A program made the position numbers and the translations under genes. 64,000 nucleotides of DNA from Acidobacteriota bacterium (GTDB lineage: Bacteria > Acidobacteriota > Terriglobia > Terriglobales > Acidobacteriaceae), in NCBI GenBank assembly GCA_021793405.1, contig JAJYSV010000008.1, forward strand, positions 1 to 64,000, in the 5' to 3' direction. The notes beneath the pieces are model-generated. The model searched no databases. It worked only from the letters and a program-made list of their open reading frames with translations, and was not told where the DNA came from. Shown here in pieces: positions 1 through 8,646 of this stretch; position 1 is the first letter of the stretch; each line of letters starts with the position of its first letter.

Positions 1-576
1 CCTCACGTGCGCATTGTGGACATGCACCCAGTGCAGCGCGCCGAAGGGGTGGTCGTACTGGGGGAACTTCTAAATGAAGACGTTGTGCCCGCTTATGTTT
101 CGGTCAGGGCGACCCTGCAGTCAAAGAATGGATCGCCGATCGCCAGTGAAGGCAGCTTCGACAAAATTTCTCACATTTTGTTGCCAAAACAAGTGACGCC
201 ATTCCTCATTAATTTTCCAAATGCAAATTTGTCCGAAGTCGGCAGCATTCGGATGGAGCCTTTGTCGAGCTTGGTCTCGGCCTCGGCAGACCCAGTAATC
301 GAGATTGAGAACCAGCAATTGAATCCGGCGCCAGGAGCATCGGTGACCGGACAACTGGTGAATCAAAGTGGTCAGGTAGTGAATATCGCGCATGTTCTTG
401 AAACTCTCTACGACAAAACTGGCCAGGTAGTCTGGGTGGCGGACCAATATACTGATCGCGCACTCTTGCCCCAGACCCCGGTTCCGTTCGATATCCATAT
501 TCCTGAGGATCTCGCAAGGAAAGTCAGCAGTGAGCGCACGATTACCTCGACCTATAGCGTCGGAGGTTTCCAGTGA
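1..576 (+). CDS. Partial protein with two FxLYD-like beta domains (5' end outside window)
   Basis: The frame is open from the first base of the window, so the true start lies upstream and only the C-terminal part (about 191 residues) is visible. Two similar beta-rich repeats can be read, one starting near VLGELLNEDV and one near VTGQLVNQSG. Each has the layout of the FxLYD-type extracellular domain: a G-x-x-x-N strand, a central Y-D or R-A-T-L strand, and a closing P-F-x-I strand. It overlaps the next gene by four bases (GTGA at 573-576), which suggests an operon with two further secreted proteins. Function is unknown. A surface or matrix role is inferred only from its neighbours. Confidence 0.7.
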   Translation, partial: PHVRIVDMHPVQRAEGVVVLGELLNEDVVPAYVSVRATLQSKNGSPIASEGSFDKISHILLPKQVTPFLINFPNANLSEVGSIRMEPLSSLVSASADPVIEIENQQLNPAPGASVTGQLVNQSGQVVNIAHVLETLYDKTGQVVWVADQYTDRALLPQTPVPFDIHIPEDLARKVSSERTITSTYSVGGFQ

Positions 577-1445
577 GAAGGAGATTCGCACTCCTGATCG
601 TCTGCATGGCTTTCGCAACTATGCAGTGGGCTCGTGCCGAAGGCGGGAGCATAAGTCTGAGGCCGCCCGGAACCGTGGAAGCCGGCAATGCGTTCGCGAT
701 TCAGACCACGGGTAGTGGGCAAGCGATTCTATATATCGTTGGGCTAGGGCAGGTAATTAGGCGCAATGTGCAATTGGGAGAGACGACGTCTTTTCCTGCT
801 GGAGTCCTCTACAATGCGGGTCATTACGTTGCGATCCTGGTGGCGGGATCCAATACGTACAACACCGCGTTCGACGTGGTGCCTGCAAGTCGACCTACAA
901 GCCTGAGTTTTCTTGCGAGACCTTCTCGTCTATCAGTCGGCCTGCATGATGGCATCAGCGGTTGCGTGTATATCTTCGATGCCTATCACAATCTAATCAC
1001 AGCGCCCACATCGGTTTCATTCAAACTATCGAACCCATCGGGAGCTGCACAGGAGCGCGCAGTCGTCACACATGATGGCGCCGCGTGGACAGCAGTGGAC
1101 TCCACCGCCAAGGAAGGCGTCGATAAATTTGAGGCTCAGGTAGACGGAGTTTCCAGCACGCGAGTCGTGGAACAAGTTCCGGGCGATCCGTGCGGGTTGA
1201 AAATGAGCGCGACACAATCAGGGAAGGAGCTTGAGTTGGCAACGAGTCCGGTGCGCGACTGTAGTGGCAATGCCGTCCCGGACGGAACCGTTGTAACTTT
1301 CACTGAGACCTACAACGGCGCCCAATCGACGGTGGACGTACCTCTTAAACGAGGAATTGCGCAGGTGGAAATGCCGGTCCACGACGGAGCAACGATTTCC
1401 GTGGCGAGTGGAGTTGTGATGGGAAATGAGATTCACTGGCGATGA
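573..1445 (+). CDS. Secreted protein with Ig-like (invasin/BIG-type) domains
   Basis: A 290-residue protein with a GTG start that overlaps the previous stop. An N-terminal signal peptide is visible (basic MRRRF, hydrophobic stretch to about residue 20, then ARAEGG). The rest looks like two or three beta sandwiches. The last contains a D-x-x-GN-x-VPDGT-x-VTF motif typical of bacterial Ig-like group 1 folds found in invasins and intimins. There is no beta-barrel or membrane anchor, so it is probably free in the periplasm or outside the cell. It overlaps the next gene by four bases (1442-1445). No enzymatic motif was found. Confidence 0.75.
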   Translation: MRRRFALLIVCMAFATMQWARAEGGSISLRPPGTVEAGNAFAIQTTGSGQAILYIVGLGQVIRRNVQLGETTSFPAGVLYNAGHYVAILVAGSNTYNTAFDVVPASRPTSLSFLARPSRLSVGLHDGISGCVYIFDAYHNLITAPTSVSFKLSNPSGAAQERAVVTHDGAAWTAVDSTAKEGVDKFEAQVDGVSSTRVVEQVPGDPCGLKMSATQSGKELELATSPVRDCSGNAVPDGTVVTFTETYNGAQSTVDVPLKRGIAQVEMPVHDGATISVASGVVMGNEIHWR

Positions 1446-1948
1446 TGACGAGAATAAGGAGCGTGCTGGTCATTTTCTTTGTCTTTGTTGTTCCGGCCGC
1501 CGGCTGGGCCGAACATCCGGCGGTGCGGGTGGAGCCCTCGAATTTGCATGGGCCTCGGACGCTTCAGAAGGAGACCGCGACGGCGGTGATTCGCGATTAT
1601 CTGCAATCTTGGCAAAGCCTGAGTACGGCGCTTGAGCAAAACAGCGCGGAACTGCTCGATCAAGATTTTGTGGGAACCGCTAAAGACAAATTGACGGGAA
1701 CGATGCACGAGCAGGCCGCTCTCGGAATTCATACCCGCTATCGGGATCGGGCGCACGATCTCCAAATCGTCTTTTACTCACCGGACGGGCTCTCGATTCA
1801 ACTGATCGACAATGTCGAATACGATGAACAGATCTTCGAGCATGACAATGTGCTGACGATGCAGCGGGTGCACGCACGCTACGTCGTGGTCTTGACCCCA
1901 ACAGAAACGCGATGGAGAGTGCGAATCTTTCAGGCCGAGATCGAATGA
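1442..1948 (+). CDS. Secreted protein of unknown function
   Basis: A 168-residue protein whose ATG overlaps the stop of the Ig-like gene. The N-terminus is a clear signal peptide (RIRS, hydrophobic run, AAGWAEH). The mature part has a helical stretch (about residues 40-75) followed by alternating beta strands ending in RWRVRIFQAEIE. This arrangement resembles NTF2-like or SnoaL-like folds, but no catalytic residues can be assigned. It is the last gene of the three-gene secreted-protein operon; 252 bases without a gene follow. Confidence 0.65.
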   Translation: MMTRIRSVLVIFFVFVVPAAGWAEHPAVRVEPSNLHGPRTLQKETATAVIRDYLQSWQSLSTALEQNSAELLDQDFVGTAKDKLTGTMHEQAALGIHTRYRDRAHDLQIVFYSPDGLSIQLIDNVEYDEQIFEHDNVLTMQRVHARYVVVLTPTETRWRVRIFQAEIE

Positions 1949-2200
1949 CGAGCAGGTTTCAAAAACCAAGATCGTCTCTCTCCCAAACCCAATTCGGCGA
2001 TCGTGCGATACGCGCCAATCAAAAGAACGTTGCAGAAAACGAATCAGCGAGTCTAGGCATCTTATTGGTTGCTGTATGAATGTCAGATGAATTTCAGAAG
2101 TAACTCGACCCATTCAAAATCCGGCTGGCACCGTTGATGTTGCAAACGGTCGGGTAGCGACTAGGGTATTTCCGTTTTGAGATGATGATCCGGGGGCAAA

Positions 2201-3217
2201 ATGATCTCTGTAGTCGTGCCTATCTACAATGAAGAGGAACTAATTTCCCAATTCCATGAAGCTGTTGCGGATGCATTAAGCACTGTGGACGAGGATTGGG
2301 AGGTAGTGTATGTGAATGATGGTTCCAAAGACTCGTCTTTGGAACTGCTCAGGGAACTGCAGACCTCCGACTCCCACGTAGTGGTGGTCGATCTGTCGCG
2401 CAACTGGGGACACATGGGCGCCATCTCAGCCGGCTTGCGAACTGCGCGCGGCGAGGCAGTCATTCTAATGGATGGAGATTTCCAGGATCCACCAGAAGTT
2501 TTGCCCCAACTGATCCATGCCTGGCGCGGCGGCGCTCAGGTGGTGATCGGCGTGAGGCGGAGCCGCAAGGAACGGCGCAAGATTCTGGCGAAGTTATTTC
2601 CTCTCTTCTATCGTGTTCTTGCCTCTCTCTCCGACTACCCCATCCCCTTAAATGCCGGCATATTCGGCCTGATGGATCGTCAAGTCGTTGACTCAATCAA
2701 TGGCCTGCGAGAAGGCAACCGGTACTTGCCCGGTTTGCGTGCCTGGGTAGGTTATAAAAATGCCGTCGTTTTCTATGATCGTCAGGACCGGGCGGCTGGC
2801 GAGGGTAAACTCTCGTTCATCAGCCGGATCAAGTACGCGATGGATGCGATCACAAGTTTCAGCTATAAGCCTCTGCGATTGTCTTTCGTATTATTCTGTT
2901 TTTCTGAGTGCATAGTTGCCATTCTTGCGATATGTTCCATCCTCGCCAAAAGTCCAGTCGACTCTATGGGACTCGGTGTGGCGGCAGCAGTATTCCTAGT
3001 CGGAGGTATGCTGCTGCTGTGTCTGGGATTGATCGGCGAGTATCTCGGACGCGTGTACGATGAAGTGCGAAGTCGGCCTATCTCTATCATCAATGATATC
3101 TACTGTGCTCCAGAGATGATCGCCGCTCAAACCACTACCGAGTTCAAAGCCATAGGTTCCACCCTCGAGTACGACGAAACAGAGCCCGCCATCAAACTGG
3201 CAAGGCGAGTAGGATAG
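2201..3217 (+). CDS. Family 2 glycosyltransferase with two C-terminal membrane helices
   Basis: A 338-residue GT-A glycosyltransferase of the GtrB/ArnC/dolichol-phosphate-mannose-synthase type, predicted to transfer a sugar from a nucleotide donor to polyprenyl phosphate. Visible motifs are VVVPIYNEEE at the N-terminus, the metal-binding DGD at residues 91-93, and QDPPE at 95-99. NWGHMGAISAGL at about 68-79 matches the conserved N-x-GH-x-A-A-x-x-AGL region of the family. Two transmembrane helices lie near residues 227-250 and 256-276, followed by the GEYLGRVYDEV segment typical of this subgroup. The ATG is preceded by a GGGGG ribosome-binding site. It lies close to a flippase gene, which fits an exopolysaccharide or glycolipid locus. 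Confidence 0.9.
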   Translation: MISVVVPIYNEEELISQFHEAVADALSTVDEDWEVVYVNDGSKDSSLELLRELQTSDSHVVVVDLSRNWGHMGAISAGLRTARGEAVILMDGDFQDPPEVLPQLIHAWRGGAQVVIGVRRSRKERRKILAKLFPLFYRVLASLSDYPIPLNAGIFGLMDRQVVDSINGLREGNRYLPGLRAWVGYKNAVVFYDRQDRAAGEGKLSFISRIKYAMDAITSFSYKPLRLSFVLFCFSECIVAILAICSILAKSPVDSMGLGVAAAVFLVGGMLLLCLGLIGEYLGRVYDEVRSRPISIINDIYCAPEMIAAQTTTEFKAIGSTLEYDETEPAIKLARRVG

Positions 3218-3261
3218 AACAATTCCACGGCAGGTATATCGAACGGTCTTGCATGTCCGCA

Positions 3262-3286
3262 GAGCTTTTCAGTGAAGGAAAAGCTC
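3262..3286. terminator. Hairpin downstream of the glycosyltransferase gene
   Basis: A perfect 9-bp stem (GAGCTTTTC / GAAAAGCTC) with a 7-base loop lies 45 bases after the glycosyltransferase stop. There is no long T run after it, so it may be a weak terminator or an RNA-stabilising structure rather than a classical Rho-independent terminator. Confidence 0.4.
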
Positions 3287-3451
3287 CACCAAGCGATTCT
3301 TCCCAGGGGACGTTCACCGCGGGACTATTCTTGGGATGAAATGAATTTATATCACCAGTGAGCCGTTCGAGCGCAGGGGACCGATCGAGGCAAGAATCGA
3401 CATCCCGGAGAATCACTTCTGCTGGTTTTCCGCCGGAGTCGTTGTGTTCGC

Positions 3452-4426
3452 CTAGTGGCTCTTTAGAGGAAGCTGTTGTGACTGCTTTCCGCAGGTGGGA
3501 ATCCCCGGTTCAATCGCCGTGCCCTCTTCGTAATCGTTCCATGTTTCCAGCATCAGAAATGGAATCGGTTCATCGGCTGGGAGGTACTTGCGCCAGAAGT
3601 TGAACGTGTCCTGAAACGTCTGGCCGCAGCGCGCAGACATGTGCCGATTCAAGGTCCACGACGCTTTGCTGTCGTTGAACTGAGACCATGCACCGCCGAC
3701 GATGATCTTGTCAGAATATTTAGAAAGCATGGTCTTATAGAAGGTATTTAGATATTCCTCGCCCCAGTGGCTGCCGTCGGCAGCCCATCCCTGCGGTCCA
3801 GGGTTGATCCATGGGTAGAATCCGTCAAACGCATCCGCGTACTGCCCAGGCGGATTTTCATCTATTAGCAGCGGCGCAGGATTCCACTTGTTGACTACGG
3901 ACCTTACCTGGTCCCAGTTTGTGTGCCTTCCGTTCGGCCAAATGAAGATTATCGGACGGCCTTCATAAGTGAGGTACGCCTGATGTCCCGGCGACTTTGG
4001 CAAAAGATAGGTGTCGTGAAACATCGTGAAATCGGCGATGGCTTCGTCGGTGGCTCCATCTTCTTCGCTGGTCTCGTCATACATCATCGCGACGTGGAAG
4101 TTCTGTTTCGCGGCAGTGGTCTGCATCCGGGCATAGCTTTGATCGATGAAGGGCTCGCGATCCCCGTACCAATCCACCACGAACGCTGAAATTCCCATGC
4201 CTTTCGCCTCCTGAATCTGCCGGCGTATCACAGCAGGATCGTGAGACGAATAGCCGACGGAGATGTGCTTGGAGAATCCGAACCATGCTTCGTAGAGAGC
4301 CAAAATTTCCGGGGATGTTCCGGTGCCCTTGAATTTCAAATGTACCGGCGCGGGTAATCCGGCGCTCGAGCACCCATGGGGCAGAAGAAAAAGAAGAAAC
4401 AGAGTTAGGACTGCACGACCTAGCAT
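3452..4426 (-). CDS. GH99-like glycoside hydrolase, secreted
   Basis: About 324 residues from the preferred ATG at 4426; a GTG seven codons upstream is also possible. A signal sequence ends in LLPHGCSS, which could be a lipobox with the Cys at residue 19. The body resembles the GH71/GH99 group (endo-alpha-mannosidase-like TIM barrels): an N-terminal LYEAWFGF segment, GISAFVVDWYG, AMMYDET, RPIIFIW, and a C-terminal LETWNDYEEGTAIEP segment in which the W-N-x-x-E-G-T core is conserved in the family. The product is probably an extracytoplasmic hydrolase acting on mannose-type or exopolymer glycans. It is transcribed against the surrounding polysaccharide genes. Confidence 0.75.
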   Translation of the reverse strand: MLGRAVLTLFLLFLLPHGCSSAGLPAPVHLKFKGTGTSPEILALYEAWFGFSKHISVGYSSHDPAVIRRQIQEAKGMGISAFVVDWYGDREPFIDQSYARMQTTAAKQNFHVAMMYDETSEEDGATDEAIADFTMFHDTYLLPKSPGHQAYLTYEGRPIIFIWPNGRHTNWDQVRSVVNKWNPAPLLIDENPPGQYADAFDGFYPWINPGPQGWAADGSHWGEEYLNTFYKTMLSKYSDKIIVGGAWSQFNDSKASWTLNRHMSARCGQTFQDTFNFWRKYLPADEPIPFLMLETWNDYEEGTAIEPGIPTCGKQSQQLPLKSH

Positions 4427-4594
4427 AGGAATATCTATTAGAAGCACTGAAGAATGTGTTGGGTTGTCGCCATGATGATAAATATTTGGTTTCCATTGCG
4501 ATTCCGGGCAGCCAGAACCTTGGTTCTAGCATCGAAATGAGTTATTGCGAATTGAACCTCATCTCCGAGCATTCCCGGCAGCCCATGCCGACCT

Positions 4595-6619
4595 TTGCTG
4601 GTCGGACTTCACCGGACTTCCCCTGCTTGGCAGCTGGAGCCTCAAGAAGTGTTAACAACCACGACACAGAAGCCGACAACGCTGCGAGCACGGGTTCTGT
4701 CGGGGAGCTTCATCCTGCTCTCTGGTTCGGGCCTTGCGACCGCGACCAATTTTGTTTACAACATCGCTGTCGCGCGATTTCTGGGCCCGAAAGGCTTCGG
4801 TGACGCTACCGCAGTCTATACTCTGCTGACCTTGGTCTCGGCGGTGACGCTTTCCTTTCAGATCATTTCCGCGAAGGTCGTGGCGCAGCAGAAGTCTCTG
4901 GAGGAAAAATCCGCCGGGTATCGAAGCTTTCATCGTGGCGCGTGGGCGTGCGGCATAGTCATTGCAACGATGTTACTGCTGTTTTACAGACCCATTGCCA
5001 GTTATCTGAATATAGCTGATCCGATTCTCATTGTGCTGCTCGCGATAGGAGTTGCATTCTACATTCCACTGGGGAGCCGACGCGGTTACCTTCAAGGCGC
5101 CTACGGGTTCCGTCGCCTCGCTCACAACCTCGTCTTCGAGGGGGTGATGCGACTCGGCGGTTCGGTGCTTCTTATTTTGCTAGGCTTCGGCGTTCGGGGG
5201 GTGATAGCGGCAAATTCCGCGGCTGTTGTGGCGGCCTATCTCGCGATAGTGCCCAAACTGGCGCTCCGGATTCCGAGCCCTCTTCGTGGTTCCTATGCCC
5301 TTCGCGAAATGGCGCAGGCGGTAGTCTTTTTTTCCGGCCAGATGTTGATCAACAACTGTGACATCGTGCTGGTGAAGCATTTTTTTCTCCTCAGAGAAGC
5401 AGGTCTATATGCCGCTGTGGCGATGGTGGGTCGAGTAGTGTTTTCCTTCTCTCAGGCTGTCGTTAATAGCATGTTCCCGCTTGTGGCAGGCACGGATAAG
5501 GAGGAAAGAAAAGATCTCACCGTCATAGCAACTGCGTTGCTGCTGGTATTGACAATCGGTTCTATCTTGGCCTTAGGCCTGCGACTGACACCCGATTGGA
5601 TATGGAAAGGCTTCTTCGGATCCAAGTTTGAAATCGCCGGACCTTACGGTCTTTCTTATTTATTGGCGTTGTATGCCATCACTGCGGTTGTGTACTCCCT
5701 GAGTGCCGTGATCATCACATACGAGATGTCGTACAAGATTGCGAACACCAGCTGGGTGCAGTTGGCGTTCAGTGGTGTCGTCATAGTCGGAATCTGTCTC
5801 TTTCATTCGTCTTTACGGCAAGTCATCCTGGTACAGCTAGTGCTGATGTCCATTCTTCTAGTTCTTGTGGCATTGCCTTTCCTCTTTAGCTCGTTGAGCG
5901 ATCCATACAAGGCGCAGAAGAATGGGATGTTTCAACCGGTCAGGGTGCTTCGGCGCGTCTCGGAAGATGAGGTCATCGCAGAATTTCTAAAGAGTGATTT
6001 TCATAATCCCGTTTTCCGCGAGTACCATGAATCGCTGCGTGGCATTGTAATCAACCCTGACATTGATGACGCAGACGAAAATGCAAAACGACGCGCTCTG
6101 TTCTTTATTCGGCATCGGGCTTTGTGGAATGAGCTTCCCGCTGGAACGGCGTGGTATGAACTGGAACTAAGGGCAGCAGATCTCGCTCAGATTCGGGTCT
6201 TTCCGCGGGCTCAATGGCGGAAAATCGCGCAGGGAAATTTCTCGATCGTCGCAGTGGCCGAGTGCCTGAGTAGGTGTCAAAGCGCAATCGACAATCAATT
6301 TCTAATGAAACTCGCTGAGATCGGCGATCGACTCGGCCAGCAAGATCCCAAGATCGGCCCTGTGGTCCTGATCGGCGTTAGCGAGAGCGAGACTCTCACG
6401 ATTTTGGATGGAAATCATCGTCTTGTCGGGGCCATGCTGGCGTCGCCAAGCTGCGTGTATAAGCTTCGGTTTCTATGCGGCCTATCGCCACGGATGACCG
6501 AGTGTTGTTGGTACAACACGAACTTCGAGACTCTATTTCGGTATGGGAGAAACGTTCTACGAAACGGCGTACGGAGTCCGAGAGCTGAACTAGCGCGCCT
6601 TTTGCAGAGCTCGGGATAG
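4595..6619 (+). CDS. Wzx-type polysaccharide flippase fused to a ParB-like C-terminal domain
   Basis: A 674-residue fusion. Residues about 35-440 form a polytopic membrane protein of the MOP/oligosaccharide flippase family, with about 12 helices. The opening segment ARFLGPKGFG is typical of Wzx proteins, which flip lipid-linked oligosaccharides across the inner membrane. After the last helix (near LPFLFSSL) there are about 220 cytoplasmic residues. They contain GPVVLIGVSES followed by LDGNHRLVGAM near residue 604, the D-G-x-H-R-x-x-A pattern of ParB N-terminal-like/sulfiredoxin-fold domains. The start is uncertain: the longest form uses TTG at 4595, and a GTG at 4649 (VLTTTTQK) is equally plausible. 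I do not know of a characterised Wzx with this tail. Confidence 0.8.
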   Translation: MLVGLHRTSPAWQLEPQEVLTTTTQKPTTLRARVLSGSFILLSGSGLATATNFVYNIAVARFLGPKGFGDATAVYTLLTLVSAVTLSFQIISAKVVAQQKSLEEKSAGYRSFHRGAWACGIVIATMLLLFYRPIASYLNIADPILIVLLAIGVAFYIPLGSRRGYLQGAYGFRRLAHNLVFEGVMRLGGSVLLILLGFGVRGVIAANSAAVVAAYLAIVPKLALRIPSPLRGSYALREMAQAVVFFSGQMLINNCDIVLVKHFFLLREAGLYAAVAMVGRVVFSFSQAVVNSMFPLVAGTDKEERKDLTVIATALLLVLTIGSILALGLRLTPDWIWKGFFGSKFEIAGPYGLSYLLALYAITAVVYSLSAVIITYEMSYKIANTSWVQLAFSGVVIVGICLFHSSLRQVILVQLVLMSILLVLVALPFLFSSLSDPYKAQKNGMFQPVRVLRRVSEDEVIAEFLKSDFHNPVFREYHESLRGIVINPDIDDADENAKRRALFFIRHRALWNELPAGTAWYELELRAADLAQIRVFPRAQWRKIAQGNFSIVAVAECLSRCQSAIDNQFLMKLAEIGDRLGQQDPKIGPVVLIGVSESETLTILDGNHRLVGAMLASPSCVYKLRFLCGLSPRMTECCWYNTNFETLFRYGRNVLRNGVRSPRAELARLLQSSG

Positions 6620-6737
6620 CTCTAGTTTTGTGTGCGAGGAGCCGGAGGATTCAATCCGTACGAGGCGTGGGTGGCTTCGTTGTTTGAAGTCAGGGATGTT
6701 GGATGTAAGAGACACAAGAATGTCAGGAGGCGGGAAG

Positions 6738-7136
6738 ATGACAAATATAAAGCGCGCTGTGGTGGTGAAGCGGTTGCCGGAAATCAAAAGCGTGAAACAG
6801 GGGCGGATATTTCTTCGTGAAATGCAGAGCTGCATGAACGTCGACCGTCCTCGTGTCGTCCTGGACTGTTCGAATGGGCACCAATTGGACCGGTCCGTTA
6901 TTTACCTGCTGTTATGTTGCCTAGAGGAAGCGATGAAGCGAAATGGCGATGTGAAGCTCGCAGCTTTGCCCACAGGCGCAGGTGCGATTCTGGAGCGCAA
7001 CGGAGTACACCGTCTTTTTGATATCCATGACACGACTGCTGGCGCGGTGAGCAGCTTTCATCATCTACCGGTAGGAGCTGTTTCACACGCGTTTGTGCCC
7101 ATGCACTCCCAAGACGAGCCTGAAAGTGCAGCGTAA
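6738..7136 (+). CDS. STAS-domain protein (anti-sigma-antagonist-like)
   Basis: A 132-residue protein. The ATG at 6738 is chosen because AGGAGGCGGGA lies just upstream; the open frame runs further 5' without a better start. The fold pattern is SpoIIAA/STAS-like: a first strand with VVKRLPEI, then RPRVVLDCSNG (strand), QLDRSVIYLLLCCLEEAMKR (helix with the usual phosphorylatable-Ser position), VKLAALPTGA and the closing helix ILERNGVHRLFDI. Such proteins act in partner-switching with serine kinases or anti-sigma factors, but no kinase or phosphatase gene is adjacent. It sits between the flippase and a small secreted protein, so a role in controlling polymer production is possible but unproven. 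Confidence 0.8.
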   Translation: MTNIKRAVVVKRLPEIKSVKQGRIFLREMQSCMNVDRPRVVLDCSNGHQLDRSVIYLLLCCLEEAMKRNGDVKLAALPTGAGAILERNGVHRLFDIHDTTAGAVSSFHHLPVGAVSHAFVPMHSQDEPESAA

Positions 7137-7191
7137 TCAGTGGATGTCCTCATTCGTACGCGAAACAAATGGGTGGGATCGGGAAAACTCA

Positions 7192-7677
7192 ATGAGAATC
7201 TCAGGTGATTGGCAGAGGAAATGGATGGCTAGCTGCTTGGTGATATTTCTAGCTATGCCGTTCGGAGAAGCAGCCACAACGCGGCAGCAAGCGATAGTCC
7301 CCGGCCAGCAGGCGGCAACCCGATCTTCCACACAGACTCAGCCTCAAAGCTCCGATAGCACAAACAACAAACCAGTGGGGGATATTGTTGAGCCAGAAGG
7401 ATCGCCGACTATCGACCACAATCAGCAGTCGGGTACGCCGCCCCCGGCCCCCGAACAACAGCAAAACAGCACTTCGCAGCCGGTGGGTGCAGCTGCAGCG
7501 CCATATGAAGCGACCACGGGAGTGGCGGCCTCCAGACCTGCGGGAGCCGTGATTGCGCCGGCGAAACAGAGACGAGCTCGTTCCTTCCTGATCAGGGTAG
7601 GCCTGCTTGTGGGGGCAGGCGTCGCTATTGGAACTGTAATGGCACTATCGAGTGCGAGTCCCAGCCGGCCACATTGA
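7192..7677 (+). CDS. Small secreted or membrane-anchored Gln/Ser/Pro-rich protein
   Basis: A 161-residue protein from ATG 7192 (MRISGDWQRK). In-frame alternatives exist at 7144 and at 7093, the latter inside the STAS gene. The N-terminal hydrophobic segment MASCLVIFLAMPFGEAA looks like a signal peptide. The middle is low-complexity and rich in Gln, Ser, Thr and Pro. Near the C-terminus a basic patch (KQRRARS) precedes a single hydrophobic helix (VGLLVGAGVAIGTVMALSS), so the protein may be anchored by its C-terminus. No homologous family is recognised. Its position suggests co-transcription with the STAS and kinase-like genes. Confidence 0.55.
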   Translation: MRISGDWQRKWMASCLVIFLAMPFGEAATTRQQAIVPGQQAATRSSTQTQPQSSDSTNNKPVGDIVEPEGSPTIDHNQQSGTPPPAPEQQQNSTSQPVGAAAAPYEATTGVAASRPAGAVIAPAKQRRARSFLIRVGLLVGAGVAIGTVMALSSASPSRPH

Positions 7678-7720
7678 CGGAGAACGGGAAAACACCCCGA
7701 ATCTACCGCGGAGTATATTC

Positions 7721-8431
7721 ATGCGTGCAAACCAAGAAAATCGGCGCTGCAAAGTTGTTAGTTTCTCCGGCATCGATGGCGCCGGGAAGAGCACTCAGAT
7801 CGCAAATCTTTACACACGGCTGAAAGATGCTCGTCTATCCGTTCTATTAATTACTTTCTGGGACGACGTTGCTAGGCTTAAAAGAATTCGCGAAGGCGCC
7901 GGGCAAACTCTGTTTAAGGGAGATAAAGGCGTCGGAACTCCGGCGGCACCAATCAACCGGCGAGATAAGAACGTCCAGTCATGGCCGATGAGCGGGGTGA
8001 GGCTGGGCCTTTACCTTGTCGATGCCGTCTCGCTTCGATTTGCAGTTGAGAAAGCAGTGCGATCTGGTGCGGATCTTGTCATTTGTGATCGCTATGCCTA
8101 TGACGAGCTTGCGAACCTGACGCTGAGCAATCCAATTATTCGCGCGTATGTTCGGTTCATCATGAAGATTGTTCCTAAGCCGGATATCAGTTATTTTCTG
8201 GATGCGGATCCGGTTCAGGCTCGCGCACGAAAGCCGGAGTACCCTCTAGATTTTCTCTATACAAGCCGCGCCTCTTATCTGGCGCTGAGCGAATTCGTGG
8301 GTGGGATTACGATCATACCTCCGACTTCAATCCAGGATGCCGAGCGGCAGGTGACGCAACTCGTGCTGAGACTGCTTTCCTTAGATGTGACCAAAAATCA
8401 ACTGGCGGAAAGGCTTGTAGGCGAAAGCTAG
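7721..8431 (+). CDS. Thymidylate-kinase-like P-loop protein
   Basis: A 236-residue P-loop NTPase. The ATG at 7721 is preferred because it opens just before the kinase domain. A Walker A motif (SGIDGAGKST) follows the first strand and a DRYAYDEL segment matches the conserved D-R-x motif of dTMP kinases. SYFLDADPVQARARKP matches the strand and helix preceding the lid. The region between Walker A and DRY is longer than in housekeeping Tmk and includes a basic stretch (INRRDKNVQSW). Kinase-like paralogues of this kind occur in polysaccharide clusters, so this is probably not the sole cellular Tmk. The substrate is unknown. Confidence 0.75.
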   Translation: MRANQENRRCKVVSFSGIDGAGKSTQIANLYTRLKDARLSVLLITFWDDVARLKRIREGAGQTLFKGDKGVGTPAAPINRRDKNVQSWPMSGVRLGLYLVDAVSLRFAVEKAVRSGADLVICDRYAYDELANLTLSNPIIRAYVRFIMKIVPKPDISYFLDADPVQARARKPEYPLDFLYTSRASYLALSEFVGGITIIPPTSIQDAERQVTQLVLRLLSLDVTKNQLAERLVGES

Positions 8432-8646
8432 TGCTCCAATTTCAGCCCGTTCGATGGGAGGAGATTCATTTCCAGTTTGTGTATAACACGCCATGGATTC
8501 ACTTGTTGAAGGTTCATCGAGACAGTTACTTTTGTTTTAACCTAACGCAGAAGTATCCACCGGGAGTAGGTAGACACTTCCGCATCTCAGCAAACTTGGT
8601 CAGGTCGAATTCTCAACATGAATTTCACGGCGAGGGTTGTCCTGTT

